Source: CAYUFF01 sp964444075
GTDB lineage: Archaea > Aenigmatarchaeota > Aenigmatarchaeia > CG10238-14 > SCSR01
DNA length: 45,684 nucleotides
Assembly: GCA_964444075.1 (NCBI GenBank)
Contig: CAYUFF010000002.1
Location: 1 to 45,684, forward strand
Reading direction: 5' to 3'
Shown piece after piece: positions 16,509 through 23,842 of the stretch (within the stretch, counting starts at the first letter, position 1; every line of letters starts with the position of its first letter). The translations under genes were made by a program, and so were the position numbers. The notes below the pieces were generated by a model. It was not told the origin of the DNA. It did no database searches and saw only the letters and a program-made list of their open reading frames with translations.

Positions 16509-18079
16509 GAAAAGTGTTTAACCCGTGGGGAGAAAAGGTTCTTGGGAAAGTTGAACTTACACTTAGTTTTATTTTTCTGTTGGCAACGACTTTCTTTTTA
16601 TATACACTTTCCCAACTTTCGGAAGCGATAGAAGTGATAGTGGTCGACCCGCACATCTCCATTTCTCCGCCCTTCTCACCGCAGTACAGATTACCAGGTG
16701 TACCTTGGAGGTTTGACTTTGTGTTGATAAACGACGGTTACGGAGACGTCCAAGTAATTGCGGTCTCTCCTTCTTGTCCGCTGAATGTAATCTGTTCCGT
16801 AGAGGGATTCACCTCTGGCAAGCTGGTAGAAGGTGAGAACGTTACTACCACTCTTGAAGTTAGACTACCTCACGATGCGGAACCGGGTGAGGAATTTATC
16901 GTAGGAATTTCGGTAGAGTACGACGATGCTTACGGCCTACCCACAGTCGGTCCGAAAACGGCACTCTCCAACACCACTTTAAAATCCCTCAGGGCGAAGC
17001 TCGTCATCGAAAAATTCTACTTGGAAAACATAACCAAGGTCGACGGAAGGTGGATTGTGGTGGTCCACACTCCCCATAGAGTCAAGCTATGGGTTACCAA
17101 CGTCGGCAACCTGAGAGCCGACAACGTGACCGTGGTGTGGACAATTCCTAACGGTTGGGAAATCCAGGAACTTCAAACTCCATCGACGATCGACGTGGGA
17201 GAGACGAAACTTTTCGAATACTCGCTCGTCCCGAGGAGCCTGGGTAATTTTTCGTTGGGGTTAAGAATCGATTATACTTCTTGGCAATACGGAAAAAACG
17301 TCACACATTTTGTCGCGCACTCTGTGGATGTGTGGTGCTTCGATAAACCGCAGTTCAACATAGCGCCTTCAGGGGATGTAAGGAAGTTGCTAGGCGTTTC
17401 TGGCACGCCGGACTATCTCAACGTCTTTTGGAACGTGACTTACATGGAAGGTAGCATAAGGGACGTAACCGTTACGTGTTGGTTAAACTACGGGAAATCT
17501 TGTAAGGGTTATAGGAGGAGTAGCAGCTGCACGATTTTTCACCCGAACTACAATGCTTCGCTCGACTGCAGTGTACTCGGGTGTACGGCAGGAAAAAACC
17601 TCGTTTTATGTACGGTGAACGATTCGGAATATCCTAAGATAAGCAACGTGGCAAGCGTCAGCTTCAGACACTTGGACTTCGAAATGAAATTACCGGAGAA
17701 CGTGACGTTTACTGTCGGTAGCGTGATTCTACCGTTTCGTTTAAAAAACCTAGGATTGCTTCCAGACAACTACAGCATCGGCGTTACCACTTTTCCTACT
17801 GGAAGGATGGTAGTAACCCTCGCAGAAAATTCCACTCCAACGATGCACCACGGAGAAATTTACTCGGCAAACGTTCGTATCTTAGTCCTTTTAGGCGGGG
17901 AGTCCTACCTAAATTTCCTCGTAAATTCTACTACTGACCCCAGAGTATGGAAGTCCTACGGGGTAAAAGTGAAAGCTGGTCATAAGGCCCTTTCAGGTAT
18001 GAACGAGATTTCTGTGTTTACACTACTACTGCTCTCTGCAGGTGTATTCTTTGTTTTGTCGAGGAGGAATAAATTTTAA
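16505..18079 (+). CDS. Envelope glycoprotein, paralogue of the 3847 protein
   Basis: Protein of 524 residues with an N-terminal hydrophobic segment (about 19-42) and a C-terminal transmembrane helix ending in SRRNKF. The N-terminal part has Ig-like repeats with NDGYGD- and NVGNLRADNVTV-type motifs. From about residue 285 onward it aligns clearly with the protein at 3847-5133: shared LLGVSGTPDYLNVFW, TCWLN, SSCTIFHP, C-x-VND and FRHLD-like blocks, with the same Cys pattern and the same LSG-M/L-N preceding the anchor. Several sequons. It ends the co-oriented block. Confidence 0.72.
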   Translation: MRKVFNPWGEKVLGKVELTLSFIFLLATTFFLYTLSQLSEAIEVIVVDPHISISPPFSPQYRLPGVPWRFDFVLINDGYGDVQVIAVSPSCPLNVICSVEGFTSGKLVEGENVTTTLEVRLPHDAEPGEEFIVGISVEYDDAYGLPTVGPKTALSNTTLKSLRAKLVIEKFYLENITKVDGRWIVVVHTPHRVKLWVTNVGNLRADNVTVVWTIPNGWEIQELQTPSTIDVGETKLFEYSLVPRSLGNFSLGLRIDYTSWQYGKNVTHFVAHSVDVWCFDKPQFNIAPSGDVRKLLGVSGTPDYLNVFWNVTYMEGSIRDVTVTCWLNYGKSCKGYRRSSSCTIFHPNYNASLDCSVLGCTAGKNLVLCTVNDSEYPKISNVASVSFRHLDFEMKLPENVTFTVGSVILPFRLKNLGLLPDNYSIGVTTFPTGRMVVTLAENSTPTMHHGEIYSANVRILVLLGGESYLNFLVNSTTDPRVWKSYGVKVKAGHKALSGMNEISVFTLLLLSAGVFFVLSRRNKF

Positions 18080-18102
18080 CCCCCTTCTTAAAAATTTAAT
18101 CG

Positions 18103-18774
18103 ATGAAAGTCGTTATCTCACTCGGGGGGTCTTTGCTGACGAGAAGCTTGACACCAAGGAATTTCGGAAAGTACGTGAAAGTCCTAAAGAAGTTGAAGGC
18201 CGAAGGGCATAAGCTAGTAGTGATCTGTGGTGGCGGGAGGGTTTGCAGGATTTACCAAAGGATAGCCAAAGCTTTCGGAGCCAGCAACGTGTTGCTCGAC
18301 GAGATAGGTATAAAGGCCACGCATCTAAACGCGATGACGCTGATAGCTTGCTTAGGAAACGATGCTTATCCCAAGGTGTTGAAAACCCCGAAAGAAGTGA
18401 AGAGGTTGCTCGGTAAAAAAATACTCGTCTGCGGCGGAAATCTTCCAGGATGCTCCACTGATTACGATGCAGCGCTTTTTGCCGAGGAAATTTCCGCAGA
18501 CTTGCTCATAAACGCTACAGACGTCGATGGGGTTTACTCTTCCGACCCTAAAAAAGACCCTAATGCCAGGAAATTCGAGAGACTTTCTTACAAGAGGTTT
18601 AGGAAAGTTCTCTCGAAGCTGGAGCAAGCTCCTGGGAAGTATGCTCTCTTCGACCTCAAAGCCGTGGATATCATAGAGAGAGCTGGAATAAAAACAATCA
18701 TACTCGACGGAAGGGATCCACGAAACATCCTTAAGGCTGTCGAGGGCAAACGCGTTGGAACGATCGTTGGATAA
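18103..18774 (+). CDS. pyrH: Uridylate kinase (UMP kinase, archaeal PyrH type)
   Basis: Amino acid kinase-fold enzyme of 223 residues that phosphorylates UMP to UDP. The N-terminal VISLGGSLL (residues 3-11) and VVICGGGRVCRIY blocks bind phosphates. The INATDVDGVYSSDPKKDP motif (about 144-161) is the nucleotide-binding segment of archaeal UMP kinases. The length matches the archaeal enzymes. A TATA-like TTAAAAATTTAATCG lies just before the ATG. A small methyltransferase gene follows two bases after its stop. Confidence 0.93.
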   Translation: MKVVISLGGSLLTRSLTPRNFGKYVKVLKKLKAEGHKLVVICGGGRVCRIYQRIAKAFGASNVLLDEIGIKATHLNAMTLIACLGNDAYPKVLKTPKEVKRLLGKKILVCGGNLPGCSTDYDAALFAEEISADLLINATDVDGVYSSDPKKDPNARKFERLSYKRFRKVLSKLEQAPGKYALFDLKAVDIIERAGIKTIILDGRDPRNILKAVEGKRVGTIVG

Positions 18775-18776
18775 GC

Positions 18777-19199
18777 ATGGAAGTCTACATAGCCGAAGAC
18801 GTGTCGGAATACAGGAAGCTCGCTAAGAAGCTTCTCAAGAAAAATGACGTAGTCCTCGAGGTCGGCTGCGGGTTTGGAAAGACTTCTTACCTGCTCTCCA
18901 AGATTTCCCGAATGGTTGTTGGAATAGACGTTTCGAAGGATGCTGTACAGCAGGCAAAGAGGTATGAGAAGCTTTCGAGTAACCTCAAAATCCTTTGCGT
19001 AGACGCCTTCGATGTAGGGAAGCTTCTGCGCATAGAGAAGAATTTTACCGCGATACTCATAGACATAGGAGGCAGCGCTAAGCCGTGGGAAGTACTGAGG
19101 TTATTTTCCAAGCTCACCGCCGTGTACTCTCCAAGGGTGGTGATAATAAAAAACTATCCGCTGAAGCGCTTCGTAGAAAGGGTAAAAAACCTGTCTTGA
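18777..19199 (+). CDS. Class I SAM-dependent methyltransferase, small
   Basis: Protein of 140 residues with the Rossmann methyltransferase motif I VVLEVGCGFGKTSYLL (about 23-38), motif II VVGIDVSKDAVQQAKR (about 46-61) and ILIDIGGSAKPWE near 96-108. It is a minimal methyltransferase fold without a recognisable substrate domain. It is not fibrillarin. It is probably cotranscribed with pyrH. Substrate unknown. Confidence 0.78.
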   Translation: MEVYIAEDVSEYRKLAKKLLKKNDVVLEVGCGFGKTSYLLSKISRMVVGIDVSKDAVQQAKRYEKLSSNLKILCVDAFDVGKLLRIEKNFTAILIDIGGSAKPWEVLRLFSKLTAVYSPRVVIIKNYPLKRFVERVKNLS

Positions 19200-19202
19200 A
19201 CA

Positions 19203-19255
19203 TGCGTTAACCTTTCGTTAAATTTTTCGTTAACATTCGTTAAGGTTCGTTAAGT
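19203..19255. repeat. Five phased direct repeats of TTCGTTAA type
   Basis: The hexamer CGTTAA occurs at 19205, 19216, 19228, 19238 and 19248, with starts spaced 11, 12, 10 and 10 bases. Four of the five are extended to TTCGTTAA. They lie between the 3' ends of the methyltransferase gene and the convergent tRNA-Trp gene. The near-helical spacing suggests a protein-binding array rather than chance, but a role in termination is equally possible. Confidence 0.7.
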
Positions 19256-19288
19256 CTGCGGAACGTTTGAGAAAGAAAACAAGAAGTA

Positions 19289-19392
19289 TGGGGTCGCTGG
19301 GATTTGAACCCAGGTCAGCTGGTTTCCTCATCCTTCTTCAGAGCTCCAGGCTGCTGGAGCCAGCCGTGCTAACCTGGCTACACCACGACCCC
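19289..19392 (-). tRNA. tRNA-Trp (anticodon CCA) with intron
   Basis: The minus strand folds into a full cloverleaf. The acceptor GGGGTCG pairs with CGACCCC followed by discriminator A; the D-arm is GTG-TAGCCAGGTTAG-CAC; the anticodon stem GCTGG pairs with CCAGC; and the T-arm is CTGGG-TTCAAAT-CCCAG. The anticodon loop begins CTCCA, giving anticodon CCA for tryptophan, and is interrupted after position 37 by about 30 bases. Without the intron the tRNA is 74 nt. The 3' CCA is not encoded. A TATA-like TTTTAAGTG lies upstream (about 19412-19420), shared with the divergent small gene at 19427. Confidence 0.95.
19324..19353 (-). other. tRNA-Trp intron
   Basis: About 30 nt inserted in the anticodon loop, at the canonical archaeal position 37/38 (boundaries may shift by one or two bases). 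The intron carries CTGGAG, the exact complement of the CTCCAG formed by loop bases 32-37, so the precursor can sequester its anticodon in a 6-bp hairpin with a CAGC loop. By hand, the central helix of the splicing bulge-helix-bulge motif is imperfect. It is too short to hold the C/D box guide found in some archaeal tRNA-Trp introns. Confidence 0.8.
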
Positions 19393-19426
19393 ACATAAAA
19401 AATTTGTCCTCACTTAAAATTTTTTC

Positions 19427-19588
19427 ATGCGAACCTTTAAAGAGATTCTTGGAAAGGTGCTGTGCAGGCTTGGCTTCCACCGCTGGAGCAGGGAAAGGGT
19501 TTATTTCCGATTCGATTCCCACGTCAAGGAATACGAGAAAGTTTGCCTAAGGTGCGGGAAGGTAAAAAGATGGTTCGTCCCCGTTTGA
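19427..19588 (+). CDS. Small zinc-ribbon-like protein (53 residues)
   Basis: A short reading frame from ATG at 19427 to TGA at 19588. The sequence has a CRLGFHRW segment near residues 13-20 and a CLRCGK segment near 40-45, spaced like a minimal Cys/His zinc-binding protein of the type seen in short archaeal and phage DUF1660-like proteins. It follows a TATA-like TTAAAATT at leaderless spacing and is divergent from tRNA-Trp. The basic C-terminus reads KRWFVPV. Assignment rests on the motif only. Confidence 0.6.
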   Translation: MRTFKEILGKVLCRLGFHRWSRERVYFRFDSHVKEYEKVCLRCGKVKRWFVPV

Positions 19589-19601
19589 AAAGCAACAGAC
19601 C

Positions 19602-21053
19602 TCAACCCTTTCTCGGCAAGACAACGACTGGCTTGGAAATCGTTACCCTCTTCTTCCTTCCTCTTCCTACGTACTGCACGGTAGCTTCTGGTAGCCTCAA
19701 GCTTCCTACTATATCCACGACGGGCTTTATCCTGTAGCTCAGGATGACCTCCTCCCCCGGCTTCAGCGACGGTATCCTCCATACGAGCTCGACTCCTTTC
19801 TTCGTCTTCCTCTTCACCGGCTTGAGCGTTTCGAATTTTTCGACGAGCGCAGCAAGGGGAGGTACCCTGTCCTTAACGATAACATCTTTGACGACGTGCC
19901 TCGAGTGGTTCGCCACCGAAAGCGTTATCGGTATCTCCTTCTCCCTGCTCAACAGCTTCACGGGCTTGATTTTCTTCACGACCTTTATCGAGTAGTACCT
20001 TGCGTACGAAATTACGGTAACCGCTATTGCTACTACGGCCAAGAGCAAGAGCAGCGTGTAATCGAAGGAGTACCTTATCTCGTACTCCCTGTTCGGATTC
20101 AGCGACGGCACCTCCCACACGTAGGTTACTTTACCTTCTTTTTCATAGGTCTCGGTCGGCTTAGTCTCCGGTCTGAAGAAGAGGGAAAGGAATTTCGAGA
20201 TGTTGAGCGTATAAGGCTTCGGGCTTGAGGGGGCGTTGCCCACGTTCCTTATCTTCACCACGTAACTTTGGATTAGCAGCATGTTTTTCATCGAAGTGGT
20301 TACCGCGAACTTTTCTACTGGCATCACCGAAAAGGATAGCAGCTTGGAACTCACTATCCTCTCGTCTTTCTTCAGCAGAACGTAAACCTTGTAATCTCCG
20401 GCTTGGCTCCACTCCGGCAACTGGAACGAGCTAACAAAATCTCTACCTCCCTTCCTCTCCAGGTAAAAACCTTCCCTGAAGATTTTCTTTATGTCTCCGT
20501 CTTTCTTCACGAGAATTTCTAGCGAAAAATTGCCGCTTTCAGCGAAGTTGCTAACGGAGACTTTCACGCTAACCTTTTCCCCTGGGTAAAATCTTTCTTT
20601 GTTCAGTTCGCAACGCGTTATGCAAGTTAGCCCCTCGCCTCTAACCTTCATCAGGATTTGCTCCGACGACTTTTCCTCGGGTTTGGTGAGCGAGAACGCC
20701 GTTACCTTGAAAACGACCTCGCCGCCGAGAGTGCATTCTGGCGTGTAGAACTTTAACGGAATCTCGACCTTTTCTCCTGGTGCTAACTCAACCCTCGGCG
20801 GGACGTCGACGTAAATTCCGAACTTGGAAGCTTCCGGTGGCCATACGGAGATTCCGAAGATGTCGCTCTCGCTCCCGAGATTCTGCAGGGTTACCGTAAC
20901 GGTTTTCGTTCCTCCGACGTTTACCTCGAGGGTTGTTGCCGAAAGGTTCATAAAAATTTTAGCTTGTGCCATCGTTGGAGAAAAGAGGTAAAGGAAGAGG
21001 AGTGTCGATATAAGCAACGACGAATGATTACCTAAAAATTTACGAACTTTCAT
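19602..21053 (-). CDS. Membrane protein with extracellular Ig-like and cytoplasmic DUF11-like domains
   Basis: Protein of 483 residues. It has a signal peptide (about 10-31, cleavage near MAQA), a long beta-rich ectodomain, an internal transmembrane helix (about 332-352) and a C-terminal domain of about 130 residues. The ectodomain contains NEW3/CARDB-like repeats (VNVGGTKTVTVTLQNLGSE near 45; FYPGEKVSVKVSVSNFAE near 155). The C-terminal domain resembles DUF11-type repeats (VKDRVPPLAALVEKFETLKP and IPSLKPGEEVILSYRI). It overlaps the nitroreductase gene upstream by four bases (ATGA), so they are probably cotranscribed. Confidence 0.75.
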   Translation of the reverse strand: MKVRKFLGNHSSLLISTLLFLYLFSPTMAQAKIFMNLSATTLEVNVGGTKTVTVTLQNLGSESDIFGISVWPPEASKFGIYVDVPPRVELAPGEKVEIPLKFYTPECTLGGEVVFKVTAFSLTKPEEKSSEQILMKVRGEGLTCITRCELNKERFYPGEKVSVKVSVSNFAESGNFSLEILVKKDGDIKKIFREGFYLERKGGRDFVSSFQLPEWSQAGDYKVYVLLKKDERIVSSKLLSFSVMPVEKFAVTTSMKNMLLIQSYVVKIRNVGNAPSSPKPYTLNISKFLSLFFRPETKPTETYEKEGKVTYVWEVPSLNPNREYEIRYSFDYTLLLLLAVVAIAVTVISYARYYSIKVVKKIKPVKLLSREKEIPITLSVANHSRHVVKDVIVKDRVPPLAALVEKFETLKPVKRKTKKGVELVWRIPSLKPGEEVILSYRIKPVVDIVGSLRLPEATVQYVGRGRKKRVTISKPVVVLPRKG

Positions 21054-21709
21054 TCTCTTCCCTTAAAATATCTTAGGATTTTCTCTAAAAAAGGTTGCCT
21101 CCCCTCCTCCGTTCCTGCGACTCCTTTCCTTCCTCCGAAGATTTTTTCGATGAAAGCCAGCATGTCCTTGCTTTCCACGGAAAAACTCTTTCCGAAGGAA
21201 TCTTCCCAGCTCACGTTCTCGAAAGGAATCTTCTTTATCGGTTCCGGTTCTTCCGATGGGTAGCCCACGGTAACGATGATTAGCGGTTTCAGGTATTCTG
21301 GCATGTCCAAAGCTTTCTTCACGCCCTCCTCGTCGAAGGCTCGCACGAAGTTGCATCCCAATCCTAGAGCAACGCATGACAAAAAAATCAGCATCGCAGC
21401 GTGCGAGCAATCTTGGGTCGCGTAAACCTCGCCTTTTTGAGGGTACTTTAGCTTCACCTTTTCAAGGTCGGCAGCTATTACGATGCAAACTTTCGAATCG
21501 AGGATGATCGTTTGCTTCAAGCTTGCTTCGTAAAGCAACCTTTTCTTCTCCTCGTCCTTGACGACGATGAAGTGCCAAGGCTTCGTTTCTCCCGCAGAGG
21601 GCGCGTGAGTTGCGAGGTGAAGCAAGACCGCTACCAGCCTTTCGTCGACATCCTTTTCAGAAAACTTAGTCGTCCTAGCCAGGTTGAGTATGGCCTCTAT
21701 CACGTGCAT
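21050..21709 (-). CDS. Nitroreductase-family flavoprotein
   Basis: FMN-dependent oxidoreductase of 219 residues. The nitroreductase motif HAPSAGETKPWHFIVVKD (about residues 35-52) marks the FMN phosphate and ring contacts, and the central GLGCNFVRAF and EYLKPLIIVTVGYPSEEP blocks match the family C-terminal half. Its substrate cannot be read from the sequence. It has an extended C-terminal tail of about 40 residues. Its last bases overlap the start of the downstream membrane protein gene. Confidence 0.9.
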   Translation of the reverse strand: MHVIEAILNLARTTKFSEKDVDERLVAVLLHLATHAPSAGETKPWHFIVVKDEEKKRLLYEASLKQTIILDSKVCIVIAADLEKVKLKYPQKGEVYATQDCSHAAMLIFLSCVALGLGCNFVRAFDEEGVKKALDMPEYLKPLIIVTVGYPSEEPEPIKKIPFENVSWEDSFGKSFSVESKDMLAFIEKIFGGRKGVAGTEEGRQPFLEKILRYFKGRE

Positions 21710-21749
21710 GGAATCACAGTTAGAAATTACTCGAAGAGTTTTAAAAAGT

Positions 21750-22259
21750 TTAAGACGTACGACAACTTTGGGCTACTCTGGGATAATACCAAAATCCTGC
21801 TGGATGAGAGCGGTAGCTAGCTAGAGCGTCGTCTAGCTTGCGTTTCCTCTTCAATCTTTCCAAGGCTTCCTTGGTTTTCTTCCAACTCTTTTCTCCATTC
21901 ATCTCTCTCAGGAATTCTTCAAGGGGGATTTTGACAACCTTACAGTTAAGCTTTTTGAAGAGTTCTTTCTCCTCGGTAGAAAGTGGTCTCTTACTGCCGC
22001 CTATGAGGCCTACGGCCTTCCTTTTTTCGAGCCCGCTGATTATTCTTTTCCAAACGAAAAATTCCTTCGGTATTTTTTCGACATCGTCGAGAAAAACTAT
22101 CCTCGCCCTCGCGTTCCTCCTGAACTTCCCTTCAAGAGCGGAGGGTAAAGAGTTGTTTTCCCCATAAGTTAAAAGCAAGCACGGCACGCGAGAACAAAGC
22201 TCAGAAAGTAAACTTCCGGTTCCCCCAGAGCCGACAAAAACTACGCAAGGTTTGTTCAT
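21750..22259 (-). CDS. AAA+-like protein with a degenerate Walker A
   Basis: Protein of 169 residues. The N-terminus carries VVFVGSGGTGSLLSEL, placed like a Walker A loop but lacking the invariant Lys-Ser/Thr. RIVFLDDVEKIP (about residues 53-64) resembles Walker B of AAA+ ATPases, and VGLIGGSKRP could be a sensor 1 strand. The layout suggests a truncated clamp-loader-like or DnaA-like domain, but it may be catalytically dead. The frame is open for about 100 bases upstream without an ATG, GTG or TTG. The C-terminal tail (after about 145) is unlike the rest and may reflect a frameshift; the +1 frame there reads LATALIQQDFGIIPE before a stop. Confidence 0.5.
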   Translation of the reverse strand: MNKPCVVFVGSGGTGSLLSELCSRVPCLLLTYGENNSLPSALEGKFRRNARARIVFLDDVEKIPKEFFVWKRIISGLEKRKAVGLIGGSKRPLSTEEKELFKKLNCKVVKIPLEEFLREMNGEKSWKKTKEALERLKRKRKLDDALASYRSHPAGFWYYPRVAQSCRTS

Positions 22260-22318
22260 TCTTCTAGCTTTTTCCCTCGAGAGAATTTCGACCTTATCAA
22301 ACTTTTCGAGTTTGAGCC

Positions 22319-22505
22319 TTAAAAAATAACGTTCGAAACTTTCGGTTCCTCCAAGAAGTTAAGCAAGGTCTGACGCAAGTTCTTTAACAGGACGTGTGCG
22401 TTCGCGCGTACATCTAACCCCGCGTTGGCGAAAGCGCCGAACTCCGACAGAAAACAAAGTGAACCTCCTCGGCTTACCCTCTAATTCTACCGTGACAATT
22501 TCCAC
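22319..22505 (-). pseudogene. Small conserved-looking protein gene with one frameshift
   Basis: From a GTG at 22505 the frame reads VEIVTVELEGKPRRFTLFS. The neighbouring frame continues as EFGAFANAGLDVRANAHVLL (then about 20 more residues) to a TAA at 22319. Both parts look coding, and each frame turns Arg-rich or hits a stop outside its part. A +1 shift near the TTTGTTTTCTGTC run (about 22445-22457) would join them into about 61 residues. A TATA-like AAATTTAATACC lies about 26-30 bases before the GTG. It could be a decayed gene, a sequencing indel at the T run, or programmed frameshifting. No family recognised. Confidence 0.55.
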
Positions 22506-22549
22506 ATCAAACCCAAAATAAGGTATTAAATTTTGGAAACGGCTAAATT

Positions 22550-23809
22550 ATGTTTATGCTCGCACACGCTTTTCAAACTCTCGTCAAGCCCGCGAACATT
22601 TTTCTTTCTAGCGTCCTCAAGGTAAGTAAGGCAACGAGACTATCAAGCCTTTTCTCGCCGTATGTGTCTGAAATACTTTTCATGTCGCGAACAGGGACTT
22701 CCTCCCTTTCCTTTCTTAAGGGTAAGAGGAGTGGTAGAAATGAGAAAGCTTCTATAATTGAGGAGGTGGTATTTCTTCTTGCCCCTCTCGCTTTTTTGAC
22801 GTCTCTTCTCGCAATTCTTTACTTTTTTCTCCCTCCTTCGGAGGAAAGAATTGTAGGTATATTCGTCTCTTTCTCCATGCTCGTTTTGGGAAGCTGTCTG
22901 GTATACAGGTTTGGAGACATACTCGTAGAAACTTGTAAGAGAATCGCTAGTTCTTTGGGAGTATCGCACTTTTTCTTCGGTGTATTTTTCTTACCTTTGG
23001 TAACGACATTACCCAACGTCTTTTTATCCTTCTTCCTTCTTCTCTCTGGCACAAAGGATATGATCGTGATGAACAGCGTAGGAAACAACGTATTCAACTT
23101 AACTTTCATAATTCCTCTCGCCGTCTTCATAGGAAGAAAGTACGTTGTAAAGAACGAAACGCTCCTCAAGAACAGTATGTTCATTCTTATTTTTTCGTCG
23201 TTCCTGCTTTACTTTTTCTTCCTTGACCTCACGCTCACGAGGATGGAAGCTCTATTCCTTCTTTTAACCCTTGCCGTTTTTCTCAGAGGTGCGAAGGGTA
23301 TAAGGATGAAAGAAGCGAAAGGGACTAGAAAGAAAAACGTAAGGAATGACGTAATTCTGGCTATCATCTCTGCTGTTTTAATCTTCCTTGGTTGTTTTTT
23401 CATCGAAAGGTCCGTTAAAACGCTCATGAATATGGGTTACATCCAAAGAAATTTCGCTGGGTTTGTACTCTTGACGATCGCAGTAACATTACCAGAAGGT
23501 TTCGTTGCTTTGTGGGCAAGTAAAAAAGGACTTATCGAGCTTTCTCTCGGAAACATCGTCGGCGACAACCTGGGGTCGATACCGTTGACCCTGGGTATAT
23601 TTTCTTTAGCGTCTCCGATCTCCGTAAGTCATACCATTTCCTCCGTCTTCCTCCCTTTCTACCTTTTCACGATTGTGGTCTTCTCACTCCTACTCTTCTT
23701 CGACCCTTTGAGAATAAAAAAAGGTAAAAGGTACGACATAAAGGTGGAGGAAGCCCTTTTACTGTTCTTCATTTTCATCGCTTTTCTTTGGATTTCGCAC
23801 AAGTATTAG
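22550..23809 (+). CDS. Divergent sodium/calcium exchanger-like membrane protein
   Basis: CaCA-superfamily membrane protein with two halves and about eleven membrane segments. The alpha-repeat-like blocks are LPLVTTLPNVFLSFFLLLSG followed by NSVGNNVFNLTFIIP in the first half, and TIAVTLPEGFVALWASKKG followed by LGNIVGDNLGSIPLTLG in the second. The usual Glu of the first repeat is replaced by Asn (LPNV), so ion selectivity may differ from the exchanger at 1726. The first 70 residues from the 22550 ATG are not membrane-like; the true start may be a later codon, such as the ATG at 22682 or the GTG near 22764. Confidence 0.75.
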   Translation: MFMLAHAFQTLVKPANIFLSSVLKVSKATRLSSLFSPYVSEILFMSRTGTSSLSFLKGKRSGRNEKASIIEEVVFLLAPLAFLTSLLAILYFFLPPSEERIVGIFVSFSMLVLGSCLVYRFGDILVETCKRIASSLGVSHFFFGVFFLPLVTTLPNVFLSFFLLLSGTKDMIVMNSVGNNVFNLTFIIPLAVFIGRKYVVKNETLLKNSMFILIFSSFLLYFFFLDLTLTRMEALFLLLTLAVFLRGAKGIRMKEAKGTRKKNVRNDVILAIISAVLIFLGCFFIERSVKTLMNMGYIQRNFAGFVLLTIAVTLPEGFVALWASKKGLIELSLGNIVGDNLGSIPLTLGIFSLASPISVSHTISSVFLPFYLFTIVVFSLLLFFDPLRIKKGKRYDIKVEEALLLFFIFIAFLWISHKY

Positions 23810-23842
23810 CTATTTTTAAGTCTTCTTCCAAACCAGCCAAAC

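Noticed and set aside
6359..18079. Archaellum operon
   Set aside because: The ATPase and platform proteins fit broadly, but FlaF/G/H and archaellin signatures are absent and the platform is split, so a pilus-like system is the safer call.
18777..19199. Fibrillarin partner for nop5
   Set aside because: The gene is a short class I methyltransferase of 140 residues without fibrillarin motifs, and it lies 12 kb away in another transcript.
19324..19353. C/D box guide RNA within the tRNA-Trp intron
   Set aside because: CTGA and GATGA are present but in the wrong order and the intron is too short for two guides.
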